Source: Ustulina deusta
Taxonomy: Eukaryota > Ascomycota > Sordariomycetes > Xylariales > Xylariaceae
NCBI GenBank assembly: GCA_023159155.1
Contig: JAJNNX010000033.1
Location: 62,001-126,000, forward strand
Direction of reading: 5' to 3'
DNA: 64,000 bases
The notes beneath the pieces were generated by a model. It saw nothing but the letters and a program-made list of their open reading frames with translations. It was not told the origin of the DNA and did no database searches. Positions 24,928-37,561 of the stretch are shown piece by piece (position 1 is the stretch's first letter; every line of letters begins with the position of its first letter). Position numbers and translations under genes: made by a program.

Positions 24928-26156
24928 TCACAATTTGGAACCTTTGTCATCCGTGGATCGTTTTCTAGACGGCAAACTTCCCAAGGCAGCGGCATGTTCA
25001 GGGCTCAGCGTCGTCTTTTCCGACAACGTCAGGCATGTCCAGTCCGCATACTCCCGCTGGGTCTTGTGGTAGTATTCCATTTCCCGTTGGATCCGTTTCG
25101 CTGCGTGCTCAGCACAGAGGCCCGGACTTTCCAAGGGGAACAAGTGACCGCGACCTTCGACATGAATCTCGGCGACCCTACCGGCCGCCATCCCTCCGCT
25201 GCCGTTGTAGCCGGTCCCACACGCCCGTGCAATGTCCGAACGGGACGATGGCGGCAAGGTGATATCGCTGGACCCGCCGAAGACCCAGAGAACGGAAGGC
25301 CGCACATTCGGCAGCCGCTCGACAACTAGATGGCCCTCGCTTCGGTAGAAGGGGAAATGACGACGCACCTCTGGCGGGTCATTGAAGGCCGGGTAGAGGG
25401 GCCGGAAATAGGTAAAAGCTTCCTGATGGCGCGGTGTAGCGAGCGTCACCTCGTTGCCGCCGCCAGCGGCATCTGCCGGCGCATCGCGCAACGCATGATC
25501 AATCCAAGCCTCGAGAGCCCGAGGATCCCAGGTGGAGAACATACCGCGAGGACGACGGAAGGACTCCACGGCGGCCTCCCGGGTGGGCCAGGAATCGCGG
25601 CGCGCGACAGCAAGGCGGACCCCGAATATAGCACCGGTCTGCTCGTGCGAGAAGACGTTGATGACGGGATCGTAGAGAACGAGCGCGCTGAGCAGGCCAG
25701 TTGGACGAGGACGTTCCCGCCGAAGGAATGCGCTATGCCGACGATGGGCCGTGGCATCTCGCTGCGGAAGACGTTGGTTATGTGTAGGAGGTCCCGGGCG
25801 TGGTCGGCCCAGCCCGGATCGTTGCCGAGCAGCTGCTCGTTGAGCTTGTGGCTGTAGCCCTGGTGGGCCACGTCGGCGATCCAGATGCTGCGGATACGGA
25901 ATCCGTGGGCCTTGGACTGGGCATGCAGATCGCACCATATCGGCTCGTAGACTTCTTTCGGAAATGAGTTCCCATGCGCTCCGATGATAGTGACGTCGCC
26001 CGGCTGGGGATCGAGGTTGTCCTTCGGGCGGTATTGTTTGATGTGGATGCGCAGGACGGCTTCTTGCGAGCTCCCCGTAGCCCGCGGCCATTCCCGCAGA
26101 TGTTGCGCGGGGACGATGTGCTCTATGACTTCAAAGGGGAACTCCATTGGGCGCAA
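24928..26156 (-). pseudogene. Alpha/beta hydrolase with C-terminal SKL, frameshifted
   Basis: The frame from ATG 26156 gives the N-terminal half: DVTIIGAHGNSFPKEVYEP, IRSIWIADVAHQGYS, then IVGIAHSFGGN with the nucleophile Ser in a G/AxSxG elbow. Near 25700 this frame loses sense (CSARSFSTIPSS) and an overlapping frame picks up with LLSALVLYDPVINVF, running through VLWVFGGSSDITLP and HVEGRGHLFPLESP (charge-relay His) to a stop at 24928. Related proteins have about six residues between these two blocks that are missing, so a small deletion has shifted the frame. The last residues, GSKL, are a PTS1 peroxisomal signal. This family includes peroxisomal hydrolases near secondary-metabolite genes, among them Alternaria host-toxin clusters; substrate unknown. 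A sequencing gap is an alternative to true loss. Confidence 0.7.
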
Positions 26157-26814
26157 TTGGTTTTACAGTTCTTATTTACAAGTACTCCTCGGAGGTTAAT
26201 AGAAGCCGATGACTAGGTATTCGCAATTGATAAGTCGCCCAAGTGATGGGTTCTTGAAGGCACGATGAATGGATGAATGAAATAGATGGGCGAGTTGAAC
26301 TGCTGTTTAGGCACTTGGTTGTGCCAAGAAATTGAGCACGGTACCTAATCTAAGTAGTTCATACACCTCTCCCTAGCAGGCTACATGTCTCAAATGACTC
26401 ACCGGAACTTCATGAGCAAATGATGGATGGTAAGACCGTCCGCCCGCCGTATCACCGTCCCTTCAAGGCGATCTTCCTCGACGTAACCTGCCTGGACTTG
26501 CCAAGTTGTTCGTGCTCCTAGCTGGCTGATTGATGTAGGTCTTGAGACTTTTACAGTCTGTAGTATGGATCGCCACTGCTTGACATAGGTACTGGGGTGC
26601 GTTTTGAGTCCTACGGAGACATCTTGTAGACGAACCTCGTTTGATGTTCTATCAGCTCTCGCTAGGTTGTTTGATGGCGTCCAGATACGCCTTTGACGAG
26701 CCGTCCTTTCTCACAGTTATTGCTAGAATTTCGACCTGATAGCGAATGTCCAGTCGCTCGTTTCGTTCTGGTGCCATCTGGAAATCATTTGAAGTAAGCT
26801 TAACATTTTCCAGC
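26157..26814. promoter_or_regulatory. Bidirectional promoter between hydrolase and P450
   Basis: A 658-base region separates two divergent start codons (26156 minus, 26815 plus). The arrangement suggests co-regulation of a small oxidation/hydrolysis pair. No binding-site motif was assigned. Confidence 0.4.
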
Positions 26815-28737
26815 ATGCTGCAATTAATGATAATCGTTGCCCTCTGTGCTTCTTTTCTTCTTTACCTTGGTTACAGATGGGCATTGCCGAAGCCGCTACC
26901 AGGGATCCCCTATAATGCTGAGGCGACGGAGAGCTTGTTTGGCGATGGTCTGGCCTTGATGAAGGAAGTGTCTCAGACAGGCGACGTTATGGCTTGGTTC
27001 TTGAAGCAGAATCAGAAAACAGGATTGCCTGTCAGTCAAATCTTTCTCCAGCCACTGGGCAAACCCTTGACCATAGTCCAAGACTGGCGGACGGCGCGTG
27101 ACGTCAGTGAGTAGTTCCCAGAATCGTTCAATAGCTTCATTCCAGCTCATATTCGCCATCACCACCTCCTAAACGAGCCCATGTGCAGCTGCTAAGCAAA
27201 CGTTTAAAAAGTGCTACACCGATCACGCGAGTTCGATCGTTCCAGCCTCATGATCGCTTACGCCGAGGGACTCCTGGACCGCCAGCATTTCGTACTTAAG
27301 ACTGGCCCCGAATGGAAGCAGCGCCGTCGTCTCATCGACGATACCATGTGCCCAGTCTTCCTACACGGCCCAGTCTCGCACACCGTCTACGAACGTAGCC
27401 TCAGTTGGGTTGAACTGTGGCGCTTGAAGGCTCGACTGGCCGATGGTCGCCCCTTTAAAGCCTACTACGATATCCATTTTGCCATACTAGATACCGTGCT
27501 TGGATTTTCCTTCGGGTCTCGATTCCCACATAGCGCGATCAGGCCCCAAATCAAGCGACTAGCCCGCATGACGCAAGAGGAACTTCAATGCTCGCCGGGA
27601 GTCCCACAGGACGCGGCAAGCAACACTCCAATCGAGTTCCCCGAGGAGCCTATCGATGGTGGACTGAGATCAATGCTACAGCTTCTGGAAACCCTCGAGG
27701 AAATCAAGACCGCACCCTTCATACCGCTCAAGTGGTGGCTCGTGAAGAGAACATCTGCCTACCAGAATCGTAAGTGGGCGAAGAAAGAGTGTATCCTTGC
27801 TGAAGTCAAGAAGACCGCCGAAGCCCGCACACAACATACCCGAGCTAGCCACGAAGAACAATCACCTTCATTGATGCGCTGCGCAGCGGAAGTCATCGTC
27901 GATAGAGAATCACGCAATGCCCAGAAGGAGAACAGAGCGCCTAACTTCTTCTCGACCATGGTCGTGGAAGAGATCTGGGGTCTAATAGTGGCGGGCTCTG
28001 ATACCTTGAGCACAACATTCGCCTGGGGTGTCAAGCTCCTGGCGGATCACCCCGAGGTTCAGGACCGACTGAGGAAGGCACTACACGTTATCCACACGAG
28101 GGCAGTGGGGGAGAAGCGTTTGCCATTCATCGAGGAGATCCATCGCGCTCCTGCAGGCTATATAGATGCTACCATCGAAGAAATGCCCCGGTGTGGAGGT
28201 CCTATCCCAATAGGCGATCGTGAAGCCCTTGTTGACACAATGCTCCTCGGCTATCATATCCCCAAGGGCACCAACGTACGTTTCCTGCACAATGGGCCAG
28301 GGATACGACTGCCGGAGCTGGAAGCCAACAAGCACAAATACAGCCAAGGTTCTGAAGGCTGGAAAGCAATGGATCGGATGATCCCTGGATGGGATGACGA
28401 GGACGTGGACTTGTTCAAACCCGAGCGCTGGTTGTCCGGACCAGCCGACCAACCCAAGCAGCCGGCGAGTGACGCCGTGAACGCGGAAGGAGCCAGACTC
28501 TCTTTCAACCCACAGGCTGGACCGAGTATTCCATTTGGTCTCGGTGTTCGCGGCTGTTTTGGGCGGCGGCTGGCGTACATTGAACTGAAAATACTGTTGA
28601 CTATGTTGATTTGGAATTTTGAGCTGCTGAAGTGCCCAGAGGAACTATCGAGCTATTCTGGACAGCTCTCGTTTGTCAATAAGCCCAGGAACTGCTTCGT
28701 ACGATTGAAAGGCCTTGAATGTCCCGCTAGTATATAG
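26815..28737 (+). CDS. Cytochrome P450 monooxygenase
   Basis: Exons 26815-27106 and 27212-28737, 605 residues; the 105-base intron has GTGAGT and AAAAAG ends and joins DV to MLHRSREFDRSS. The N-terminus MLQLMIIVALCASFLLYLGY is an ER membrane anchor, followed by the proline-rich hinge LPKPLPGIPYN. P450 landmarks are the I-helix VAGSDTLSTT (AGxDT type), the K-helix ExxR in IEEMPRCGG, and the heme loop FGLGVRGCFG with the axial Cys near residue 546. A second in-frame ATG at 26746 would add 23 residues ahead of the anchor; 26815 fits better. It is on the long side for a fungal P450, with an Arg/Lys/Glu-rich region around the middle. Substrate unknown; the divergent hydrolase suggests a shared secondary-metabolism or detoxification role. 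Confidence 0.88.
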
Positions 28738-29860
28738 TGAAGGGTCAGCCGACTGAATTCAACTTCTCTCGAGCTTCTTGCGACCTAAGCCCGTGGGATT
28801 TAGCGTCGTGGCATCACAAACTAGGACGATTTGATTATGCTTGAAGTAGATCAAGGAAAGTGATATGACAAAGATACAGCATTGACCTTACCAAAATCGA
28901 CAGCCAGAGCCAAGCCTGTGTCTGATACGTGCCTGAGTGCTACACGCGCAAGGTAATTAGTTATAAGGTCAACTCTTGTGCCAATATCCATCACCCTCTT
29001 TTATGGATCTTGCGTACGTCGACAGCAGAGAAGTTGGTTGACCATCCTAGTCCTTTTTTTCACCTTTGCAGAGGGTAGCGCGTTCCTCTTCCCCATTTAG
29101 TTCGAATGCACGTCCGTAAGCGATTTCCAGACCTGCTGGGACAGCGAGTACACCGGCCACACATTGACTCTCGGCCTTTCATCTGGGTTGGTTCGATCGT
29201 CAGCATCGCTCTTGATCTATGGATGATTGCGCTCCCTCTCTGCCTTTCATCGCTGGATATGTCGAAGTAATAACACCTTTTCCAATGTGGTAGCTATCAA
29301 CATTGGTCGCCTGCCTCAACTAGATGCGCCCACCGGAACCAAAAATCCCACCAGTATGTTGACCTCGGAGCTTTAGACGCAACTATGTGGGCCTAGATCT
29401 CCATGGAGTTTTAATCTAGTCGTTGCTCGAGAGACGTGGTTTGGTTCTACTATTAGGGGTGACAACGACTGAGAAGCTCGTAGACATCATGTGTGGAAGG
29501 AATGTAACTGTGTTGCTCGTCGGTACTAGTAGAATCGGCAAATTGTTCGGAGGTATCATAAGCTGTGAAGATCTATCTGTTGACCAGGGACTAGGTAGGA
29601 CTACCGGGGTGTAGATACTGCCCTCTAGGCTGGACATGGCATCAATTTAGATATATAACGGCTCGTATCGTCCCCAAATATCAGGAAGGACTTAGGAATC
29701 AACAATATTGAGCCTTTACCTCTATACTTCTACCTACCAGCAACTTATTTGTGATCTATCTTTACGCCTCAGGCCAAACCTCCTGACACTATCCCGCCGT
29801 TTTCAGACTCAACGGGTCCATTAGCACGTCTTAGTCTCTTTCCAATCTTACAAAACACAG
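28738..29860. other. Intergenic, no gene seen
   Basis: Only short overlapping open frames without recognisable features. The right end merges into the cell-wall-protein pseudogene. Confidence 0.45.
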
Positions 29861-29980
29861 TGAGAAGTCATAGTTGACTTTTGCATAGAAAATAAGGAAC
29901 TCTGGCCATGTTACCATTGCTGCGATTGGGTCCTATTAAACATAGGCAACTCTACAGTGTGGTCAGCCGTAGCTAATGCT

Positions 29981-30931
29981 ATGCCATCTCGCAACTTGAG
30001 CTCGGTCAGTAAGGCTCATATTCAGACCTTTTCGCCACAGGCAGAACTCACCTCCGTCGCTGCTGGAGAATATGAATTTCTCAACCAGACACAAAATCAT
30101 AAGAATATATGAACCACTGTCACTGTGGCCACCTGGACCCCCCGGGTACCCTGGCCCTCTACGTAGACACCAGCGCCCCTTGTAATAACCATAGAAGCGT
30201 CCTCTCCTTCAACAACCACGCTAGAAGTGCTCAATATCCCGGCTACCATAACCATAAAAACACCCTCCCTCCAAACAACCACCCTAGAAGTACCTGATAT
30301 CCCGGCTACTATAATTACAGAAGCGCCCTCTCCTCCAACAACCACCCTAGAAACACCGACCTGAACAATAACCACTGTACCACCGGGATTTGGTATGGAA
30401 ACTCTATCTGGCCAGACTTACTGGGGATAGGTGACGACTACACGCGTGGATGGCACCTCTACAGTATTGCCTGTTGTTGCGGGCAGTATGTTATAGGAGT
30501 TACCAGCTATACCCCATGTGGACTTTCAGTTTCCCCAGTTCAATCTTCCGCGGTTTAGCCTTCCATGCATTCGATTCCTTTTTATCAAATGAGGCGAATG
30601 CAACGAGCCTCCCACTCCTGATAACTCTCCGAGTAACGGAAATTCGCGGCCACCCCGGCCTCCACCGGACAATCCGCCAAAGCCAACGCAGTCAGAGCCC
30701 GAGCAAGAGACTTCTTCATGTACAGCGATACGAACTGCCAGTAACTGTGAGATGTCTTGCAGTATGTCCGTCGCAAACCTTAGCACTGCCGTCACTACAT
30801 GTTACAACACCGTATGCCCCACTACAACAATGTCTTATAGCTCAGTTAGTACAACTATAATAATAATCACAAGCGGCTGCCCGATTACTATTCTATCACC
30901 CAGCTTCTACCAAATGCCTGCTATTCTCTAG
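29981..30931 (+). pseudogene. Nonsense-riddled secreted/cell-wall-type protein pseudogene
   Basis: One frame stays in register for 951 bases from ATG 29981 to a stop at 30929-30931, interrupted by six in-frame stops (30110, 30164, 30362, 30428, 30494, 30590) and no frameshift. Between stops the sense is clear: Thr-rich repeats such as TTTLEVPDIPATIITEAP repeated about three times, then VTTTRVDGTSTVLPVV, a Pro-rich linker RPPRPPPDNPPKPTQ, and a Cys motif SSCTAIRTASNCEMSC, then TTCYNTVCPTTT, seen in fungal secreted cell-wall proteins. The same frame is open upstream to about 29860 with protein-like sense (CCDWVLLNIGNSTVWSAV), so the gene began earlier. All stops can arise by C-to-T or G-to-A transitions, fitting RIP-like mutation. 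Confidence 0.75.
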
Positions 30932-31990
30932 GACAGCCCGCTTGCGGAATGTGCCGTCAAATGTTATGAGTTCAATAACTTTATAGGTCCCAGCTAGCCT
31001 CGAGGGGCCGAAGATCCTATTTATAGTAGAATTGTTATCCCGAACGGAAGGCCAGTCTCTACTATAGAATTATCGCAAAGAAGCTATTAAATAACAGATT
31101 TGTTTTTAAGTACTAAGTACACTTAAAGTTGTTATAACTCTACCCGATTTCCGAAGGCTGTTGGGGCTTTTATATCATTTGGCTAGTAGCGTAACAACTT
31201 TGGGCGTATTATCGCAGTGGTTAAAACTAACGTCTAATATCTACTGCGTACTAAGTTTAACCAGGGTTAATGCTTTCGTTATTTAATCTAACACAATTAG
31301 TGTAGTAATAACCTATATAGGACCGGAAAGCATAAACTAGGCTGCCTGGCTAACTGTTAATTATATATTTAAGAACTAGTAGCTTTATTGTTTTTTTGGC
31401 CGCATTATTAATGTAACTGCTGAATTAATTGCAAACACTATAAGCCCTGTTAATATGATTAACTGTAATAACCTGCTTGCTCTACTTTATGTACGAAAGC
31501 GCTGCCAGAAATCGCGTTCGCAACTATTTCAAACTTGTGTTTCTAGTTTGGCAAGCTGGGAGCATCTTAAAAAAAACAATAAGCACAAACAAAGTTGCCA
31601 ATGCCTACGCTAAGGTATATACCAACGCTCAATCTACCAAGCTACGCGTTAAGCTCACTCAATATAGTCTTTCGTCTTAATTATACCGCAGCTACGGGAG
31701 GGTTTGGCTCGAGTCCTAGGACCCAATTATATATCCTATCCCAGCGACCCGTGGGAGGGGGGTATTTCAGGGCCGCAGCTACAGTTAAAGGATAAAATAA
31801 AGAAGAAGCTAAAATATTGGCACAACATATTCCTCAGGATAAAAATCGCAAACGATCCCATCCTATAAAGTGTAATACATCGAACTAACTCAAAACTCCT
31901 AGGAACATTATAAGTCGAAACCCCTTGTATTAACAAAATATGCAAAAAAAAAATTTATTGTTATAGCATACAAATCAGCAAAATGATATA
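30932..31990. other. AT-rich gene-poor DNA
   Basis: No gene seen; many TAA and TAG triplets in every frame. Base composition suggests old, mutated sequence, but no transposon ends or domains were recognised. Confidence 0.4.
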
Positions 31991-31998
31991 CCACACTT

Positions 31999-32256
31999 AC
32001 CGACCTCATGTACAAGAGGTTCTACGGCAGACCAAAGGACACCACCCTGGAATCTAGAGACCTATACCACGATGCCGCCCAGGATATCGAACTGTGCGAG
32101 TATATGCTGCCCCAGGATTTCTTCACCTTTATCAAAGCATATCGCCAACAGTACCAGGCTATGGACAACGGTGTCTTCTAGCATTTCACTTACAAGCCAC
32201 TGCACGCTCGCCGCCATTTCCTCGGTTTGATCCTACCAGAGGAGCAGCTCATCGCA
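31999..32256 (+). pseudogene. Gene fragment of unknown family
   Basis: From ATG 32008 a frame codes 57 residues (MYKRFYGRPKDTTLESRDLY, then ELCEYMLPQDFFTFIKAYRQ) to a TAG at 32179, then stays open and protein-like through HFTYKPLHARRHFLGLILPE to the C run. It is too short and has an internal stop, so I read it as a decayed fragment. The family is not recognised. Confidence 0.4.
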
Positions 32257-32279
32257 CCCCCCCCCCCCCCCCCCCCCCC
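32257..32279. repeat. Homopolymer of 23 C
   Basis: An uninterrupted run of 23 cytosines, by far the longest G/C homopolymer in the window, directly after the gene fragment. Its length may be unreliable in the assembly. Confidence 0.95.
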
Positions 32280-35200
32280 TCCACCCCAACATGCAGAGGC
32301 CCTAGACAGATTTCGAGAAGTTTTTTTTTCACCCGTTGTAAGCACCGCAAAGCGAATTTCCTCTCACGCTATTTTGAATCATGTCTTTGGTCTACATTAC
32401 TAACTTGGGTCGATAAAACTGAGTTGCACAATGCAAGTGTTGGCTCTATTCCACCGCTCCCGGAGACATGGTGACGGTTGGGGCTTTCCGATAGTTCGGT
32501 GAATCAAATCGTCGCCAGCATTTCGGCCCCTCCTCCTCTGGCTGTGAATGATATGGCACCAATTGACGCATGCAATCACGTATCGGCGGGATTGGCGAGG
32601 GTCCCTCTGAGATGAACGAAATAGGCGACCGGTATCTTGACCTCGGCCCTGGTAGGCCTCGCACTGGACACACGGACATGAGCCTAGATGGCGACAAGTT
32701 AGTAACCTCTGCTGAGACTACCCGACGTGTGCAATTAAATAACGATCATGATGACGATGATAATGGGTAAATGCCATCCATCCCCGACCTATAATAGTAG
32801 GGGTTGGAATCATCAGTATTCGGAAGATTTAAAACGTGCGTCCAAGTTCATACGAATACTATAAGTGTATGTCTTAGAGATACCTTTACTGGCCACCGTC
32901 TTTGATGTCTGTCCTTTATCCCGGCCTCGCCCTCCCGACTGGGAAAGATTATAATGTGATAATACTCTGATCGCCTTCTTCCGAAGTAGCAGTCTGCAGC
33001 TATACAAAGGGGTTCTTTCCTTTAGCCCAGAGAGATACCGCGCCGGCTCCTAGCACATTCAACGACGTCAAGCTTTGAGACCCAGATCGACACGTTCTCA
33101 TAGAAGCGATATCAGCTTGCAGGCATGAGACTATAAAGAAGACCTGGGATGGATGCCATCGAATAGGATAGATAGATGAGGCAATTCGCGTGCAATGCCA
33201 AATGTTCCAAGCTCTAATTACCTTCTCCATCATGAACGCGGGCCTGGGAATACTCGTTGACCAGGCTCTAACTAATTAATCTTCATATGACAAGGCTATC
33301 GTTCGAAACAGTTCGCTTCAGGTCGGGAGGATCACGGCCCTAGGGTAACTAGGGGCCAATAGCAGATCGGTGATGAAGTTGAAGCGTAGAGGTACTCTTG
33401 GGTGTACTTATTGCCTCACATTCAAATACAGTTTACCTGGTACTCCAAGTTAAAGCACCAAATAGAGTTGTGAAACAGTTTTACGTATTTAGATACTGGA
33501 TTGCTAAGATTCGTCGCAACATCTCACACCAAAAGGCAACGCCACTTGATAGACGTGGCGGCCGTTCGAAGTTCCCTGGGTAAAATCTACCTAGCCTTCA
33601 GGTACCCTGCCCATTCGCCTCCCCGAGATCAAAACACATGCAGCCAATCACATGCAATAAATAGTCACGTCGCCATTCCCGAGACCCGGCTGTCATGGTG
33701 GGTATAATGGGGGTATATTGCGAGTACGTGTGTGCGTGGTTGCGCAAGGAGCATAGAGCCGCATGCCGGGAGGAAAGTCTCCATCACAACTTGCCACGAA
33801 AAACCGAGGCGCCCTCCCTTCGCCAGCGAATTAAGCCACGTGTAGCCGCTCTGCTCTACTCGGTAGCATCCAATCACAGTGCTGTGAGTATCCCTCGGAG
33901 GTAGTCTAGGTAGGTACCGTGGCCTCATCACAATCACAACAAGCCAACCAGTCAAAATGCAGAACAGGAAGGGGAGACCTTGAGGCTTAGACGAAGTACA
34001 TATGGACGTACTGTTGTGACCCTATTCCGCCCTGTTTCTGCCTTGCTGTGGATTAATCATAACTAGCCACACAACGGCCCCGCCGGCGGCCGAAAGGACA
34101 TGCACACCATCCCTCCTCTCCTCCATGTACCACAGTGCTGCCAACAGTATTTTCTGCCCCCAAATCTTCCGGCTTCACTACTAACGCAGCCGAGGAGTGG
34201 AATTCGGGATTCATCGGTACACGATCTTATGTCGGACTAGACTACCTAGAGGAATTACCTATGTCGATGTTTTCGGGAACTGCTCGGGAATAAATAGGAA
34301 GTTTACTTCGCGGGACACCGGTGCTCCTGACAGGGATGCAAACATGCACGGCCGGGTTGAAACCTTGCGACGCATTGCTCTGCATCTCGGATATAAACTT
34401 TCTTTCCCCCGAGCCTAGATATGTAGATCTCTTAGAATGAATTGATGGTATATACTACACTAGTATCTCTTGTCCTTCTTCTCTAGTGTACTGCAGCGTA
34501 GTCGGAGTAGGTATTAGCCATGTCATGCAGAGTTCCCGGAACGGACTAGGTACCTATGGAAAAGCTCGACCATATATATATGATGCGCATATATATACCG
34601 GATAAGTGCTGAATGATGCAGGTATTTCTCAGACTATCAGGGGTGAGATTCGACTAAGCAAAGGCGTCCTATCTGTACAGTACAGTGAGTGAATTGCTAG
34701 TCGATTAAATAGGTACAGTACCTACCTACCTAGAACTGGACAGATGAACAGAGATATATGCGTATGTGTTTACTTTGAAATAAATAATTGGTACTCTACC
34801 TATTTGCAGTCGAGGTCCGGTTCGCGAACAACGCCGCGCCCTTTTGTCTTGTCTAGTGGGTACCTTAGTGGCAATCTCATCTCATTCATGTGGTATCCAC
34901 ATTTGACTTACATACATATGTACTACCTTATACACCTCCCTACTGTAGTGTACACTGCCTCAGTAGTGCAGTTGGGGGAGCATACTGTAGTGTAGTCTCG
35001 GTACACTATACCGCACTATTACTGCAATAGTGTAGTGTCGTATAGATATAAGGGTGCAGCACCATACCTAGTTTCTAGTAAACCAATCTACCCGGATCTG
35101 GAATAGAGGCGGGTTCCCGAATAGTAGCGGCAGGGAGGGTGAGACGCGATGGAACGCAGCGTCGGTAACGATGAGTCACAACTGCCTTTGCAACCGGGGA

Positions 35201-37260
35201 AGATCGATCCAATGTGCAATCTTACTTGCGCGAAATACACAGAGCTAGTGATGGTGGATGGGGACGGGCAGTATGGGGTGGGTTTTGAGCGCGGAGATGC
35301 AAGACCGAACCAGATGCAGGATGGATTGGAGGATAGACAGATAGATTGATTACGTGCGTGGATGCGCGCATGCGCATTCGCATCTGCGCAATTCGTAGAC
35401 ACGATAGATACCTTGCGCACAAGGCAGCAATCTTACCAATCTTGCCCTTTCCAGTCTTTTGTGTGGAGTTCCACGGAAATAGCTGGCGATTTGACTCTTG
35501 AAGACCGTTGGCTGCAATGTTCCCATAGGAGATGCAATCGAAGAAGCTTGCGAGGTTCGACGCGCTTTTTGTGTGACGCCTCATGATGGAAGAATAGCAC
35601 AGTAGTTAGGAGTATACCGGAATTAGGTAGGTCCTTACTACTGTCAACTCAGCTCCCTACTACCTAGTGTACCTAAGTAGGTATAAATAACCGTATACCT
35701 ACACTAAGGTACTACTAGTAAGTAGCTGTACCCAGATCTACCATAGTCGCCCCGTTCCTATCCAATCAAAAGCGACAGTGCATGGAGATCTCCATCACAG
35801 TTTTCCAGCTGCCTATCGTCTTCCACCTTCAAGAGCGATACCTGCCGTCTGCTTATTAATGCAGTAATCCTCATCATTTTTCATGGTGGACGCTTCAATT
35901 CGGCCCTCATCCAATGCTTTGAGCGAAAATGATTATGATGCAGTCAACACCTACCTAGATATTTTCTCGCAAGATTTTCTGTCAGTTGATCAATATGGCG
36001 TACCGTAAGGATATGGTATCAGAGAATGGGAGAGCGCGCAGACTACTTCCCAATTAAGCTGCCCGCTGACTATCCAAGTGCACAGCCGGGCCAAGAATGG
36101 TATATGCGTACTTACAGTACCTACACTACCTCTGACTGCGTAAGAAGAAAAAGAGGACAGTGTAGCTCATCACGAGCCCTTTAGCTTGAAACGGACTAGC
36201 ACCTTGGCTGTACTAGGTACAATAAATACCGATAGATGCTACAGCCGCACTGTTTAGTCCGATACATACTTTAGGTAGGTGATTCTAGTCCAAGTGAAGG
36301 CGTAAGGTAGTAGGAGGTACTGTAAATCAACGGTTTCTTTGCTGCAACGGTGTTTCTGGTCGGAATTCTTCCAAATTGAAAGAATGTTTGGTTCGGACTC
36401 TCCGATGGAATTGATTTCTATTTGGATAGTATGGTGCAGTGTTCTGCCATGTCCGACGCTGATTACCCATATCGTCGGGAGACAGTAGGTATTCGGAATT
36501 CAGAATTATTCGACGGTGCTTGTTCGTGTCTTTTGCATACCAGCACTCCACCACTCAGCTTGATTTGTTCTCGTCAATTTAATGTCGGTTAGTCGAAGGA
36601 TGAGAGGCAGTGCTATACGTGTAAGTGTAGGTGTAGGTATTTGGTACCTAAGAGAAGGCGCACTGCACACATTTGCAACAGGTCTCCTACCGTACACAGG
36701 CATACACGCACGAATGGAGGCTTAATTGATGAGACTGGAATTCATGTTCGTGGAAGAAATTGGCCTGGTGTGCATGTAGAACTAAACCCGATTACGCATG
36801 GCGCAGCAACAGGTATGACTCACACTTGCCAAGCACGGAGAGTTCCCAGACACCAACAATGTCACTAGCTAACTGTTTCACACCAGATTCGTCATTGCTA
36901 GTGGCTAGGGCGGGACTTTGTCAGATCCACGCAGATAACCCCCCCTGACACTCACTTGGCGACGCTCACTTGGTCCTACCCACTGAACCCCACCGACATG
37001 CCATTGCACAGTTTCTACTGGCCAGTGCCCTCCGCCCACTGCCCGCTTCGCCTTTGGGTGCCCTCTTTTCCCACTAGGCCCTACTTTACGTGCAGCGCAC
37101 ACTAGGTACCTAGGTACCTACCTACCTTAGAGTTTGGGACAGGAAGGTTGCTGTGTCTCTGCCCGCGAAAATTATTGTTGCCTGAAAAAATACTAAAACC
37201 TCGTCACCCGCGCACACACACACACGCCCTTCCCTCTTTTTCTCTTCCTCTTCCCCATCC
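32280..37260. other. Five-kilobase gene-poor region
   Basis: No gene I can support. The region is dense in short CCTAGGTA, TACCTACC and related motifs (33900-33920, 34545-34555, 34715-34735, 35625-35705, 37105-37130) and CA repeats at 37213-37225. The right 700 bases are the probable promoter of the bZIP gene. Confidence 0.45.
36816..36822. promoter_or_regulatory. TGACTCA, Gcn4/Cpc1-type site
   Basis: A perfect TGACTCA lies 470 bases upstream of the first upstream ORF of the cpc-1-like gene. Gcn4-family bZIP proteins bind this sequence, so autoregulation is possible. One 7-mer can occur by chance. Confidence 0.35.
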
Positions 37261-37286
37261 CCCCCCCAAACATCACAACATAACAT

Positions 37287-37358
37287 ATGATCACCTCGGA
37301 CATATCTAAAAAATGCGCTAAACAACTCAAACCCGGTTTCCCGCCTCGCAGCATCTAG
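37287..37358 (+). other. Upstream ORF 1 of the bZIP gene (23 aa)
   Basis: ATG to TAG, 24 codons including stop, in the presumed mRNA leader. A second minimal uORF, ATG CGC TAA, lies inside it in another frame at 37313-37321. Upstream ORFs are the basis of translational control in the GCN4/cpc-1 family. Confidence 0.5.
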
Positions 37359-37561
37359 CGCTCTCGTAGCCAAACCGCAACCATTCAGTCCAAAAAGATA
37401 AACAGTTTACTCTCTACTCAATCCTTTTTCTCAGCTCCTCCTCCCCAGGTCGAACTGAACTTTGAAGAAGCTATTCCCAGCTTTCGCGCAAGGTCTCACC
37501 TCTCCGCAACCATTTCTCCGCAAGACTTCCCAGTCTTCACCACGGATTCCAATCAGTCATC

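Noticed and set aside
30820..30850. A-box-like TAGCTCAGTTAGTA
   Set aside because: Falls in frame inside the cell-wall pseudogene (Ser/Thr codons) and has no B box at tRNA spacing.
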